Origin: Tatumella citrea
GTDB taxonomy: Bacteria; Pseudomonadota; Gammaproteobacteria; Enterobacterales; Enterobacteriaceae
DNA: 64,000 bases
Assembly: GCF_002163585.1 (NCBI RefSeq)
Contig: NZ_CP015579.1
Location: forward strand, 1,488,001 to 1,552,000
Direction of reading: 5' to 3'
The translations under genes and the position numbers were made by a program. This document shows, in pieces, positions 52,551 through 62,021 of the stretch (the first letter of the stretch is position 1; the number at the start of each line of letters is the position of its first letter). The notes below the pieces were generated by a model that was given only the letters and a program-made list of their open reading frames with translations, made no database searches and was not told the origin of the DNA.

Positions 52551-53680
52551 AAGAGTATCGTCAGACGTTTATTACCGTGCTTTCCGGAATGCTTGCCAGG
52601 CCTATGTGGGCTATACTGCTGATATCTCTGTGTATTATGAGTATGGTTTATGCTAACCGTACTGTCTGGGATTTACCGGTTGCAGTGGTGGATATGGACC
52701 ATAGCCCTGCCAGCAGATTACTTATCCGTTCTCTGGATGCGACTTCAAAAATTGATATGATTAATTACTCCAGCCTGGAACATGCCCGCCGTGATCTGGG
52801 GTGGCGTAAGCTGTTCGCAGTTATTGTTATGCCGGTTGATTTAGAGAAAAAAATGCTGGCGGGGAACAGTGTGGCCATACCGGTTTTTGGTGATGCCACT
52901 AACCGTCTGGCTAACGGGCAGATAGAACAGGATGTTATCGCTGCCTATCAGCAAATGTTGGCGCAGTACGAAACAACCATACTGCTGAATAACGGTTTTA
53001 CCTTACCCGAAGCTAATGTGCTGTTAACCCCGATACGGGCGGTAACTCAGCCGGTGTTTAACCCGGGTATTAGTTTTGCTGCCATCATTTTTCCCGGACT
53101 ACTGGTGATGTTGTTACAACACTCATTGCTGATTGCCAGCGTCCGGGTAAATCTGACCATCAGTGCCCGTGGTAAGCCTTCGCTGTCGGTGATCCTGGGG
53201 GCCTATTCGGCGCTGGTTCCGGTTTGGTTATTTTTGTCCATCGTACTGTTCGGGCTTTGGCCCTGGGTTCTGGGTTATCGGCAAACGGCCTCTATCCCCG
53301 AGCTTTTATTGCTGACATTCCCGTTTTTGCTGGCGGTAATAAGTCTCGGAAACCTGCTTACCGAATGTATCCGACGGGTGGAAATTGTTTATCTGACACT
53401 GTCATTTATTACCATGCCGGTATTCTATATATCAGGAACCATCTGGCCGGTGCAGGCAATGCCGTGGGGAGTTCGTCTGTTATCCGATTTGCTGCCTTCC
53501 ACCTGGGCAGTCAAAGCAATTGCCGGGGTTAATCAGATGGGGTTACCGTGGCAAAATGCTTTGCCGTATGTGATGGTATTACTGCTGCTGTGTCTGCTGT
53601 TTAACCTGCTGGAATTTCTGATCAGCACGTTCCGTGACCGACAGCACCGGAATGCCTTTCTGCAATTTTTCCGGCGCTGA
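52547..53680 (+). CDS. ABC-2 type membrane permease, second
   Basis: Integral membrane protein of 377 residues, overlapping the previous gene by four bases (ATGA). Same layout: N-terminal helix (about 17-37), periplasmic part beginning LPVAVVDMDHSPASRLLIRSLDA, then C-terminal helices with FYISGTIWPVQAMPWGVRLLSDLLPSTWAVKAI. It is a paralogue of the first permease (shared PVAVVDxDHS motif). No ATPase gene follows; the next gene is convergent. Confidence 0.86.
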   Translation: MKEYRQTFITVLSGMLARPMWAILLISLCIMSMVYANRTVWDLPVAVVDMDHSPASRLLIRSLDATSKIDMINYSSLEHARRDLGWRKLFAVIVMPVDLEKKMLAGNSVAIPVFGDATNRLANGQIEQDVIAAYQQMLAQYETTILLNNGFTLPEANVLLTPIRAVTQPVFNPGISFAAIIFPGLLVMLLQHSLLIASVRVNLTISARGKPSLSVILGAYSALVPVWLFLSIVLFGLWPWVLGYRQTASIPELLLLTFPFLLAVISLGNLLTECIRRVEIVYLTLSFITMPVFYISGTIWPVQAMPWGVRLLSDLLPSTWAVKAIAGVNQMGLPWQNALPYVMVLLLLCLLFNLLEFLISTFRDRQHRNAFLQFFRR

Positions 53681-53717
53681 CATGTCGGTTGCTGGTGTAA
53701 GTATCACCGGCAACCGG

Positions 53718-54869
53718 TTATTCACCGATAACCGGCCAGCTTTCGCGAATCATAAACAGCAACTGTTCACGGTTGTAAGTAATCAGTGAGTTTTTGCTGT
53801 TAGCAGTACTAAGTATTTTTTCCAGCTGTGCAGGGCTAAGTGACGGTGGCGACTGCCAAAAGTCACAAACTGTGTTTTTTTGCAGCCATTTAGCCAGATA
53901 GCGTGCCGGATTGGCCTCTTTCTGTGACGGAAATAAGTGATGATGTAGTTCGGTCAAACGGGCTTGCAGTTCAGGGTGCTGTTCCTCTGCACATAAAGCC
54001 AGGAACGGTAGCAGTAACCGACCACACACTTCGCCGTGGTGCCACGGCATAATAGCACCGGCTTCCCCGGCAATTCCGTGAATCACCCCGAGCCCTGCCA
54101 TTGACAGGCTCAGTCCACCGAGCCAGGATGCCATCATCATCTTTTCACGTGCCTCGTCTCCCCGCTGGTCCTGACGGTCGAGATCGGGCCATGCAGCGAT
54201 AAACAACAGCATGCCTTGCAGAGAGAACTGACGGCTGAAAAAACTGCTTTTAGAAGATAACCAGGCTTCGAACAGATGCGTAAACGCATCAATTCCGCAG
54301 CGGGTCAGCACTGCAGCAGGAGCATGGCGCAGCAGCAACGGGTCAAGGATAGCGATATCCGGTACCAGCCGAGGGTGGCGCAGAGATGCTTTAACCTGAT
54401 AGTGCTGTTGGTCTGTGACCACTGAGTTTTGGGTGGCTTCACTGCCGGTGCCTGCAGTGGTTGGGACCGCGATTAATGGCAGCCGTTTGCCGTCCAGCGG
54501 TGTATCACCAATTTTTTCCAGATAATGCACTGTCGGAAGGGGTTGCAGGCAGAGAGTACTAAAGGCTTTGCCGGCATCCAGAACACTCCCTCCGCCAATA
54601 GCCACTACCCGTTCTGCTTTACCACGCCATTCTGAAATCCATTCATCCAGTTGTTGTGGAGAAGCTTCGTGGCTGACGGTGATTATCCCGAGGATCCAGG
54701 GAGAGAGGGATTCCTGTAACTGTTGCCAGACCTCGCTTTCCAGAAAAGAGCGGCAGCTGAAGAGCAGTGTTGGCAGCCCTGGCTGGGAGATTAGCTGACT
54801 GAGTTGCCGGATACTTCCCGGCCCGGAAATGGTCTGCTGATTACAAAAGAGTGTGGTCTGTTGTGTCAC
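53718..54869 (-). CDS. Iron-type alcohol dehydrogenase family protein
   Basis: Group III (Fe-ADH) dehydrogenase of 383 residues. NAD(P) loop GGGSVLDAGK at 92-101, the AVPTTAGTGSEAT loop, and metal ligands Asp194, His198, His264 and His278 at the usual spacing. The C-terminal domain is atypically Gln/Leu rich and diverges from FucO and YqhD, so the substrate is uncertain. It is convergent with the export operon (38-bp gap) and divergent from an aldo-keto reductase, a plausible carbonyl-reduction pair. Confidence 0.87.
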   Translation of the reverse strand: MTQQTTLFCNQQTISGPGSIRQLSQLISQPGLPTLLFSCRSFLESEVWQQLQESLSPWILGIITVSHEASPQQLDEWISEWRGKAERVVAIGGGSVLDAGKAFSTLCLQPLPTVHYLEKIGDTPLDGKRLPLIAVPTTAGTGSEATQNSVVTDQQHYQVKASLRHPRLVPDIAILDPLLLRHAPAAVLTRCGIDAFTHLFEAWLSSKSSFFSRQFSLQGMLLFIAAWPDLDRQDQRGDEAREKMMMASWLGGLSLSMAGLGVIHGIAGEAGAIMPWHHGEVCGRLLLPFLALCAEEQHPELQARLTELHHHLFPSQKEANPARYLAKWLQKNTVCDFWQSPPSLSPAQLEKILSTANSKNSLITYNREQLLFMIRESWPVIGE

Positions 54870-55028
54870 CGTCGGGCTCCTGACGTAAATTATCAGTGTC
54901 GTGCAGAGAGCCTGATAATTCCAGTAGGCGATAGTTATCCACGCGGCTTATCGGTGGCAATTTGCGATTAACCCGATCCTGATCACATACTGATTACAGT
55001 GCATTCTGATTTTTATCGCAGGAGTAGT

Positions 55029-55853
55029 ATGAAAAAACAGCAAAATCTTTCTGCACTGGCTGCCGGAACATGGCATCTTGGCACCGGCCGTTATCCGGAA
55101 AAAACTGAGATCAGTGCACTACACCAGGCCATCGATGCAGGGATCACCACCATTGATACCGCCGAAATGTACGGACTGGGCCGCTCAGAACGTCTGGTTG
55201 GTAAAGTGATGGCAACCAGACGTGAGGAAGTGTGTCTGGTATCGAAAATATTTCCGTGGAATGCCAACCCGTTACTTGCCAGACGACAGTGTCTGGCATC
55301 GCTAAAACGGCTGAATACAGATTATCTGGATTACTATTTGTTGCACTGGCGCTATCCGGGGCATTTGCCCTGGGCAGTACGTAGTCTGGAAGTCTTGCGG
55401 GAAGAGGGGCTGATTGGCGGCTGGGGCGTTTCGAATTTTGATATTCAGGATATGACGCGATTACTGAATATTCCGGGAGGCGAAAACTGCCAGATTAATC
55501 AGGTGCTTTACAATTGTCAGAGCAGAGGCATTGAATACCGGCTGATTTCATTATGTCAGCGGGCGGGAGTCAGCCTGATGGCCTATTCTCCGTTGGGAGG
55601 CGCCGGGGCTCCTTTGTTAAGGGCACCGGTACTGGAACGAATTGCTGCGGAACATGGTACGGATGCTTCGGTAATTGCACTGGCATGGATACTGTTGCAA
55701 AAAAACATGACGGCTATTGCCGAAACGGGGAACCCCGAACATGCGCAACGCAATGCTCTGGCTACAGGAATCGTCCTTTCTGCAGCCGACATTGCTGCCA
55801 TTAATGGGGTTTTTCCGCCTCCCACCAGTAAACAGCCGCTCGACCGGCGTTGA
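55029..55853 (+). CDS. Aldo-keto reductase
   Basis: NADPH-dependent reductase of 274 residues from the ATG at 55029 (GGAG upstream), (beta/alpha)8 barrel. The catalytic tetrad is complete: Asp43 and Tyr48 in TIDTAEMYGLGRSE, Lys73 in VSKIF and His106 in YYLLHWR. GVSNFDIQDM and AYSPLGGAG are the usual cofactor-site motifs. It is divergent from the Fe-ADH gene with about 160 bp between the starts. Confidence 0.9.
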   Translation: MKKQQNLSALAAGTWHLGTGRYPEKTEISALHQAIDAGITTIDTAEMYGLGRSERLVGKVMATRREEVCLVSKIFPWNANPLLARRQCLASLKRLNTDYLDYYLLHWRYPGHLPWAVRSLEVLREEGLIGGWGVSNFDIQDMTRLLNIPGGENCQINQVLYNCQSRGIEYRLISLCQRAGVSLMAYSPLGGAGAPLLRAPVLERIAAEHGTDASVIALAWILLQKNMTAIAETGNPEHAQRNALATGIVLSAADIAAINGVFPPPTSKQPLDRR

Positions 55854-55855
55854 AA

Positions 55856-55879
55856 AGGGCGGGAAGATACTCCCGCCCT
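55856..55879 (-). terminator. Terminator of the PTS operon
   Basis: A perfect 9-bp stem AGGGCGGGA/TCCCGCCCT with a six-base loop, followed by TTTTC on the minus strand, nine bases after the IIC stop. It also lies right after the aldo-keto reductase stop, so it may serve both genes. Confidence 0.8.
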
Positions 55880-55887
55880 GCAGCTAA

Positions 55888-57233
55888 TCAGGCTTTTTTC
55901 TTAGCGATCATGTTGTAGCCGATCATCAGGAGATAGATAACGACCAACAGAGAGATAATCACTGTCGGTGTCAGGTACTTAATGGCATTGCCCAGTAAAA
56001 TGCCTACCACCCCAAAGTCAGAATCCGAGAAGGTCGTATTCTGCAGACCTACCTGACCAAGTAAAGGTAGCAAAATTGCTGGCAGGAAGGTGATCAATAG
56101 CCCGTTAGCAAAGGCACCAATGACTGCTCCACGCCGACCACCAGTCGCATTACCAAATACCCCGGCAGTAGCTCCGGTGAAGAAGTGAGGTACCACACCC
56201 GGCAAAATCAATACCCAGTCCAGTTTACCCAGAATGACCAGACCAACCAGACCACCGACAAAACTGGACACAAAGCCGATCAGTACAGCGTTAGGTGCGT
56301 ACGGGTAAACAATAGGGCAGTCCAGTGCTGGTTTGGCATCGGGGACCAGACGTTCCGAAAAGCCCTGAAATGCCGGAACAATTTCAGACAATATCAGGCG
56401 TACCCCGGCAAGGATAATGTAAACTCCGGCTGCAAAGGTAATCCCCATAATGACCGAGAAGATAAAGAAGTTCTGTCCCTGGCTGAAATTCTGCTCAACA
56501 TAGCTGCTGCCGGAACACAGGCAGAGAATGATGTACACCACCATCATGGTCAGAGAAATTGAAATGGTACTGTCACGCAGGAAGCCAAGGTTTTTGGGTA
56601 AATTCATCTCTTCTGTGGAAGCCGAGTTTTTACCAACCAGCTTGCCAATCACACCGGAGAGCACATAACCAATGGTTCCGGTATGTGCCAGCGCGACTTC
56701 ATCTTCACCGGTGATTTTGCGCATAAATGGCTGAGCCAGGGCTGGCAGCGCAACCATGAAAATTCCCATAATCAGAGAACCACAAATCACTAATGAAATG
56801 CCGCTGAAACCAGCAATGCTTAAAATAACCGCCAGCATACAGGCCATATAAAACGAGACATGGCCAGAGAGGTAGATATATTTCAGTCGGCTGAATCTCG
56901 CCAGGAATATATTGGCAACCATACCGAACGCCATAATATAAGCGGTACTTTCACCATATTTACTCATGGACAATGAAACAATGGCTTCGTTATTCGGAAT
57001 AACTCCCTGCACATTAAACGCATGTTCAAACATGCCACCTAAAGGTCCAAGAGTGGTGACCAGCACTGAAGCCCCACCGCTTAAACCAGAAATCCGAGGA
57101 TAGTTTTAATGGTGCCCTGAATGATTAAATCGATACTTTTTTTCTGGGCACACAAGCCAATCAGTGCAATAAGACCCACCAGAATGGAAGGTACTTTCAG
57201 AATATCAAGGAAAAAAGAGAGAACTGAACCCAT
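55888..57233 (-). pseudogene. PTS IIC component, ascorbate (UlaA/SgaT) family, frameshifted
   Basis: Inner membrane channel of an ascorbate/galactitol-type PTS. The proper start is the ATG at 57233 (GGGAG upstream), reading MGSVLSFFLDILKVPSIL then GTIKTILGFLV and a TAA. Inserting one T near 57081-57088 restores LVLSGGASVLVTTLGPLGG and joins the remaining 392 residues to the stop at 55888, for a total of about 448. The rest is typical, with NEAIVSLSMSKYG, YAPNAVLIGFVSSF and GGRRGAVIGAFANGLL. As written, the gene is broken; the downstream part lacks the first helices. It may be a real mutation or a sequencing error. Confidence 0.88.
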
Positions 57234-57276
57234 AGTAACGCTCCCGAAGGCATACAATTCAGATGGTTAACAGCAA

Positions 57277-57558
57277 TCAGGCGTTATCCGCCAGCCATTG
57301 AGACAGTTTCTCTTCAAGCTCTGCTTTAGCAATAATACTTTTAAGTACCACGACTTTATGAGCATCGACTTTGCCGGAAATTCCCGGGGCGAGGTCCTGA
57401 CCTACCACAAAAATATCCGCTAAATTATTAGTGACAGAGGCCAGATCAATATGACCAACTTCTGCTTCCTTACCTATTTTAGTCATTACAGTTTTAATAT
57501 TTTTTTCCAGCATAAAACTGCTGCCCAGACCGTGACCACACACTGCGTAAATTTTCAT
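57277..57558 (-). CDS. PTS IIB component, ascorbate/galactitol type
   Basis: Cytosolic phosphocarrier of 93 residues. Phosphorylated Cys7 lies in the N-terminal AVCGHGLGSSFML loop, a standard P-loop of SgaB/UlaB-type IIB. It sits between IIA and IIC on the minus strand. The substrate is likely a sugar acid or polyol, not settled by sequence. Confidence 0.9.
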   Translation of the reverse strand: MKIYAVCGHGLGSSFMLEKNIKTVMTKIGKEAEVGHIDLASVTNNLADIFVVGQDLAPGISGKVDAHKVVVLKSIIAKAELEEKLSQWLADNA

Positions 57559-57633
57559 AGTATTTCCCCTGAGATGTAAAGCAACCCGGAGAGCTGTTTC
57601 CGGGTCGCAGTTTAAATAACATCATTGTGTCGG

Positions 57634-58074
57634 TTAATAACGATTAATCAGTTCGTGGATCGTCTCGCTGTTGCCGGTGGCGAGAAGCCCAATATTCTCT
57701 TCTTCATCCAGCAATTCGGCCAGTGATGAGATAAGTGATATATGGCTGTCAGCATCTTTGGCGGCGAGGAAGAAGATGACTTTAACCGGGTCGTTGTCGG
57801 AACTGCCGAAGTCCACACCCTGTTTAACTATCAGTAGTGAAAGACCTACGCCGACAGAGCCGTTTTCCGGGCGACTGTGTGGCATCGCTACGCCCGGAGC
57901 CAGCACATAGTAGGGGCCGGTACGTCCGTGTTCGGCAATAATTTCATCGATATAACGCTGGGTGATGATTCCCTGTGCCAGTAGTGGATTTCCTGACAGC
58001 GTAATGGCTTGCTGCCAGTTATCTACCGAGTCACAAATATGGATATTCTGGTCATTCAGATAATCAGCTAACAT
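57634..58074 (-). CDS. PTS IIA component (mannitol/fructose type, UlaC-like)
   Basis: Cytosolic phosphocarrier of 146 residues. His66 in APGVAMPHSRPENGS is the HPr-phosphorylated residue, at nearly the UlaC position, and VKVIFFLAAKDADSHI is the conserved second block. It is the first gene of a IIA-IIB-IIC operon. No catabolic enzyme or dedicated regulator gene is adjacent. Confidence 0.9.
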   Translation of the reverse strand: MLADYLNDQNIHICDSVDNWQQAITLSGNPLLAQGIITQRYIDEIIAEHGRTGPYYVLAPGVAMPHSRPENGSVGVGLSLLIVKQGVDFGSSDNDPVKVIFFLAAKDADSHISLISSLAELLDEEENIGLLATGNSETIHELINRY

Positions 58075-58223
58075 TGCATACCCTTTTCATAATGAAAACC
58101 TCAGGGATTTAAAAAGCCTTTTAAATCAGTGTCTCACATTACATAAAGCCGGTAGTCAATGCTGTGATGCATTTCACAATTAATTGCGGGATGGCTGTAA
58201 CAAAAAGGGCAGGTAGTGGATAT

Positions 58224-58262
58224 CCGCCAGACAGCCCCAACAGGGTTGAAGCTGTCTGGCGG
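58224..58262 (-). terminator. Stem-loop after the 654-residue FUSC gene
   Basis: A perfect 12-bp stem (58224-58235 with 58251-58262) whose loop contains a nested CCC/GGG, starting 14 bp past the FUSC stop. It has little T tail, so its role as terminator is likely but not certain. Confidence 0.6.
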
Positions 58263-58275
58263 AGAGATGAAAATC

Positions 58276-60240
58276 TTAGCGGCTGATTAACTCACCACGA
58301 TAGGTCCTGAGCAAAGCCTGCAAATCGTTGACGACAAGAGTTATTTTTTCGTTGTCTGGCAGGATATTGATCACTTCCAGATATTCGTGCAATAACTGCT
58401 GTAACCTGATGTAAGCCTGTTCCCGTTGAATAGCCATTTTTTGCCGGGATAAATCCTCTGCTGTTTCACGTATTTGCTGGTGAAACTCTGACAGTGTTTG
58501 CAGATAAGGAATGTTTAATGCGGTGATACGGCGATAAATAATAATCAAATTAATCGCCAGCCGGTAACGCATTAATTTGCGGCTGTCGAGGGTAATCAGC
58601 AGCAACAAGTCATCATACAGTGCACTCAGGCGGCTGACTTTCCGGCGTTTAGGGTTGGTGGTCAGAGTCTGCAGTGATGTAGTAAGGATATTACGCAGCA
58701 GAGAATTTGACATCGAACTCCGGCTGAGATCAGGGATCAACCAGATAATCAGTAAAGTGACGATGGCTCCAATAATCTGTCCCAGTGCACTGTCCAGGTA
58801 GTGATTAAAGCTGAAAGTTTCCGGGTTGGTAATTGGAATTAAGTTGAAGACAAACATCAGTGATGCGCCACTGCCAGGCATTTTCCACTGAACACAAAGC
58901 GAAAAGAAAAATACCAGAAAGCTGATGGAGATTATCAATAAGGTGAAGCTCTGCTGCGTTCCGGGCAAAACAATCAGATAATAGAAGATACTGATCGGCA
59001 GGATGTAAATCATTCCGTAGATAAAATCGATAGCCACAGTTCGTGGATTCTCAGCCCGCATTGCCAGAGTAGAAACAATACTCGAAATAATCAGAAATCC
59101 GGTGACAGCGCTGGAGGTAGTGGTAAACCACAGACAACAGCCGACGGCACCGGTTAGGAAGGTACGGAATCCGTTAACCAGTGCATGGGCTTTCTGCACG
59201 GATGCTGCGGCATTAATCTCGTAACGGCCGATGATCTCTTTTTCGACATCATGTAACGGCATTTTGGAGTGAACACCGGTACATAAAATACGTAACTCCT
59301 TCAGTCCTTTAATCCATGATGAGAGAGCATATGGAGTCTGTACCGGCGAAAGCTGATGAATCAGCAGGGTAAACTGATGAAGTTTCTGGGATAGCGTAAT
59401 GTTAGAGTCCGGAATCTGGCTAAATAACATATACCAGCTGGTACTTCGTTTTTCAGGTCGCAGGTGGAAATATTGCCAGGTTTCATACGTCAGAGTACAC
59501 AAATGGAACATCAGCCCGTTGATTCCTTTCAGACGCTGATGTAGCGCAGGATTGTTGTGGGTCGACTCCATTTTTAAGACCTGGCGCATGGCATTAAATT
59601 TCTTGCATTCGGCCAGCATAAGTTTGAAACGATCTTCAAATTCCTGCTCGGTGGTGGCGGTGAAACAGCAGGACATCAGCCCAAATAGTGCCATCGGACT
59701 TTCATCAATAAATCGTCTGATTTGCGGTTTAATACTTCGCGGCAGAAAGATTAAATCGGAAAAAATAATACACAGTAAGCCGAGCGATATTTCCAGAGAG
59801 CGGTAGATGGCAATCTGTGGCGCATCCTGCGGAGTCTGCCAGGCGGTAACCAGAATAATAAATACCGAATAGCCAGCCAGACCAAAAGCGTAAGAAATTT
59901 CCTGTTTGACCACGGTATACAGCCAGGAAAAGAATCCGGCCCACAGACAGCAGGCAAACAACATCAGTACCGGAGCGCGGGCAAGTCCGCAAATAATGAC
60001 CACAGCCCCCAGAGAACCGACAGCAGTACCAATCAGTCGTAAAAAGCCCCTGAATCTTAAAACGCCGGTCATCGGCTCACCGCCGGAGGCGAAGGCCGGG
60101 GAGGCGGCAATAATCGCCACCGTCATCATTGACCACTTAGGTGTATCCAACTGCAGGACAAAGCTCAAAATTAACGCCATCACCAGGGCAAAAGTCGTTT
60201 TGCAGGCAAAACGTAGCCGAAAAAGTAATGAATTATGCAT
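58276..60240 (-). CDS. FUSC-family membrane protein (AaeB-like)
   Basis: Inner membrane protein of 654 residues, third FUSC member of the window. Helices at about 10-165 with DTPKWSMMTVAIIAASPAFASGG near residue 32 (the family's W-x-x-x-T-V start), a soluble section (about 170-350), a second membrane bundle (about 355-500) and a cytosolic C-terminal region. It resembles AaeB (hydroxybenzoate efflux) more than YccS. No AaeA-like adaptor or LysR gene is next to it; the substrate is unknown. Confidence 0.85.
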   Translation of the reverse strand: MHNSLLFRLRFACKTTFALVMALILSFVLQLDTPKWSMMTVAIIAASPAFASGGEPMTGVLRFRGFLRLIGTAVGSLGAVVIICGLARAPVLMLFACCLWAGFFSWLYTVVKQEISYAFGLAGYSVFIILVTAWQTPQDAPQIAIYRSLEISLGLLCIIFSDLIFLPRSIKPQIRRFIDESPMALFGLMSCCFTATTEQEFEDRFKLMLAECKKFNAMRQVLKMESTHNNPALHQRLKGINGLMFHLCTLTYETWQYFHLRPEKRSTSWYMLFSQIPDSNITLSQKLHQFTLLIHQLSPVQTPYALSSWIKGLKELRILCTGVHSKMPLHDVEKEIIGRYEINAAASVQKAHALVNGFRTFLTGAVGCCLWFTTTSSAVTGFLIISSIVSTLAMRAENPRTVAIDFIYGMIYILPISIFYYLIVLPGTQQSFTLLIISISFLVFFFSLCVQWKMPGSGASLMFVFNLIPITNPETFSFNHYLDSALGQIIGAIVTLLIIWLIPDLSRSSMSNSLLRNILTTSLQTLTTNPKRRKVSRLSALYDDLLLLITLDSRKLMRYRLAINLIIIYRRITALNIPYLQTLSEFHQQIRETAEDLSRQKMAIQREQAYIRLQQLLHEYLEVINILPDNEKITLVVNDLQALLRTYRGELISR

Positions 60241-60485
60241 TTTTTATTGAATCATTATTGGAATAGTTGCAGGCAGCCAAAAAAAAGCCACATCATGACA
60301 AAAATAACCTTAAAAAAGGTTACATAACAGTGGGTTAAATTAACGGTGCATCTGGAGGATATCCACACTGGAATAAGGTGATAAGGGCCATATTACGCCT
60401 TTGTGAAGAAACACAAAAGTGTGATTTACATCAAAGTAATAAAAATTGTTTCAGGGGTGACAAAGCGAGAGGGTGTCAGGAAATA

Positions 60486-60516
60486 ACGGTAAACAGGCCG
60501 GCTGTTTACCGTTTTA
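60486..60516. terminator. Stem-loop after the DsbA-like gene
   Basis: A perfect 11-bp stem (60486-60496 with 60502-60512), GCCGG loop, immediately past the stop codon at 60520. T-rich flank on the plus side (TTTT), weak on the minus side. Confidence 0.65.
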
Positions 60517-60519
60517 AGA

Positions 60520-61080
60520 TTAGCCTTTGTGGATGCGTTCAGCCCACCGGCTTATCTCTTCACCACTGCCCATATCGGCCTGAATCAGACCATTAATCAT
60601 AAAGGTAGGTGAAACATGAATCCCGTTTTGCCGTGAATATTTACAGTGCCATTTAATCAGTTGCTGTAACTCAGGCTTATCAAACGGTTCACTGACACTG
60701 ACGCCACTGTACTTTTCCAGTCGTTCAACGATTTGCTGTGGTGTGGCATCCATATTCGGTCCACGGCAATGATCGGTAAATTCAAACTCTTCACGATGAT
60801 CACCGATAGCTTTGAGAATTTTGAGTGCCGCTGCATTACCGTCAGGCAGTGTTGCTGCAGCCAGAATGGCACGGGTAATGACCCCGGAAAACATATGCCA
60901 CGGCTGTGACTGCAGATAAATTTTAACCGTTAACTGATCTTCACCCATCAGACTGACCAGGCCATCCAGTTTATTAAAAGCGCGAACTGAGAAAGGGCAG
61001 GTTGGTTCAAGGAAAACTTCGAGTAACGCCGGGCCGTGGCCAAGCGTCAGGGCTTTGGCAGAAACAGGTGTTGCAGCCAT
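60520..61080 (-). CDS. DsbA-like thioredoxin-fold protein with CPFS motif
   Basis: Thioredoxin-superfamily protein (DsbA/thioredoxin_4 type) of 186 residues from the ATG at 61080, set by GAGG five bases upstream. The active-site motif is C28-P-F-S31, monothiol, where DsbA has CPHC. The cis-Pro loop is HVSPTFMING. No signal peptide is present, so it is cytosolic, unlike DsbA. Monothiol relatives act as isomerases or glutathione-linked enzymes; the role here is unknown. Standalone. Confidence 0.82.
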   Translation of the reverse strand: MAATPVSAKALTLGHGPALLEVFLEPTCPFSVRAFNKLDGLVSLMGEDQLTVKIYLQSQPWHMFSGVITRAILAAATLPDGNAAALKILKAIGDHREEFEFTDHCRGPNMDATPQQIVERLEKYSGVSVSEPFDKPELQQLIKWHCKYSRQNGIHVSPTFMINGLIQADMGSGEEISRWAERIHKG

Positions 61081-61262
61081 AATTATCCTCATGATTCATA
61101 GCAGACCAGAAGTACCGGTCTGGTGCGATGGAAAACAGGGCTGAAAAGCCGTTGTTTTAATGATTCGAAAAGTGATTTCAGCATAAGGTGCATGACACAA
61201 TGATGCAACGTCGGTCTGTGCTGTAGCGCGCAAACCGCAATAACCCATGGTTGGCTTGTTGC

Positions 61263-62009
61263 TCAGACGGGACTGAGATCAGAAAAGATTCCGCTTAGCG
61301 GTTTCGCCACCGGATAAGCCAGATCGCCATGTTTGCTGGTGGTCAGCCTTAAACTCAGCAGTGATTCCATCAGCTTTACCGCGGCGCTAACCCCGTCAAT
61401 CACCGGGATACCCAGTTCTGACGTCAGTTGTTCTGCCAGACCGGCCATACCTCCGCATCCCAGTACCACCGCTCCACTATTATCCTGCTGTATGGCCAGA
61501 TGGCACTGTTCACGTATCCGATCGCCAGCGATCGTGCTGCTATCTTCCAACGATAACACCGGTAAATCGATAGTACGGATCGCAGCACAGTGATCAGTAA
61601 AACCGTATTGTTGTAACAGGTGCCTGGCGATAATGACTGTTCTCGGCAGGGTTGTCACAATGCTAAACCGGGTGGACACCATGGTGGCCAGATGCATCGC
61701 TGCTTCGGCAATACCCAGCACCGGGCCGCTGGCCAGCTCTCTGGCAGCCAGTAGCCCCGGATCACCAAAACAGGCAATAATATGGCCATCAACACCTTGC
61801 TGACGGCCCTGATGGATCTGTTGTAGCACTCCCACTGCCGCGATAGCTTCGTCAAAATGGCCTTCAATTGAACCAACACCAGACTGCGGATTCACCGCCA
61901 GAATCCGGGTGCTGGCAGAAGCCACTGCCCTGGCCGCTGTGGCCATATTATTGGTCATTGACTGACTGGTGTTAGGATTAATTAATTGTATACAATATTG
62001 GCTCATCAT
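61263..62009 (-). CDS. Asp/Glu/hydantoin racemase family protein (allantoin racemase-like)
   Basis: Cofactor-independent racemase of 248 residues. The two catalytic Cys are visible in IIACFGDPGLLAARE and VVLGCGGMAGLAEQL, the HyuA/HpxA-type pattern. INPNTSQSMTNNM at the start is also a family mark. It probably racemises hydantoins or allantoin. It lies 12 bp after the GntR gene on the same strand, and close to a divergent NCS1 transporter, forming a ureide/hydantoin cluster like the hpxSAB set of Klebsiella; that comparison is from memory. Confidence 0.86.
   Translation of the reverse strand: MMSQYCIQLINPNTSQSMTNNMATAARAVASASTRILAVNPQSGVGSIEGHFDEAIAAVGVLQQIHQGRQQGVDGHIIACFGDPGLLAARELASGPVLGIAEAAMHLATMVSTRFSIVTTLPRTVIIARHLLQQYGFTDHCAAIRTIDLPVLSLEDSSTIAGDRIREQCHLAIQQDNSGAVVLGCGGMAGLAEQLTSELGIPVIDGVSAAVKLMESLLSLRLTTSKHGDLAYPVAKPLSGIFSDLSPV
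61985..61996. promoter_or_regulatory. Palindrome ATTGTATACAAT in the racemase 5' region
   Basis: A perfect 12-bp palindrome containing TTGTATACAA, shared with the site at 62776-62789. It lies at codons 5-8 of the racemase gene, 26 bp after the GntR stop. It is a candidate second operator for the GntR protein. Confidence 0.55.
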
Positions 62010-62021
62010 TACTCCGGTCCA

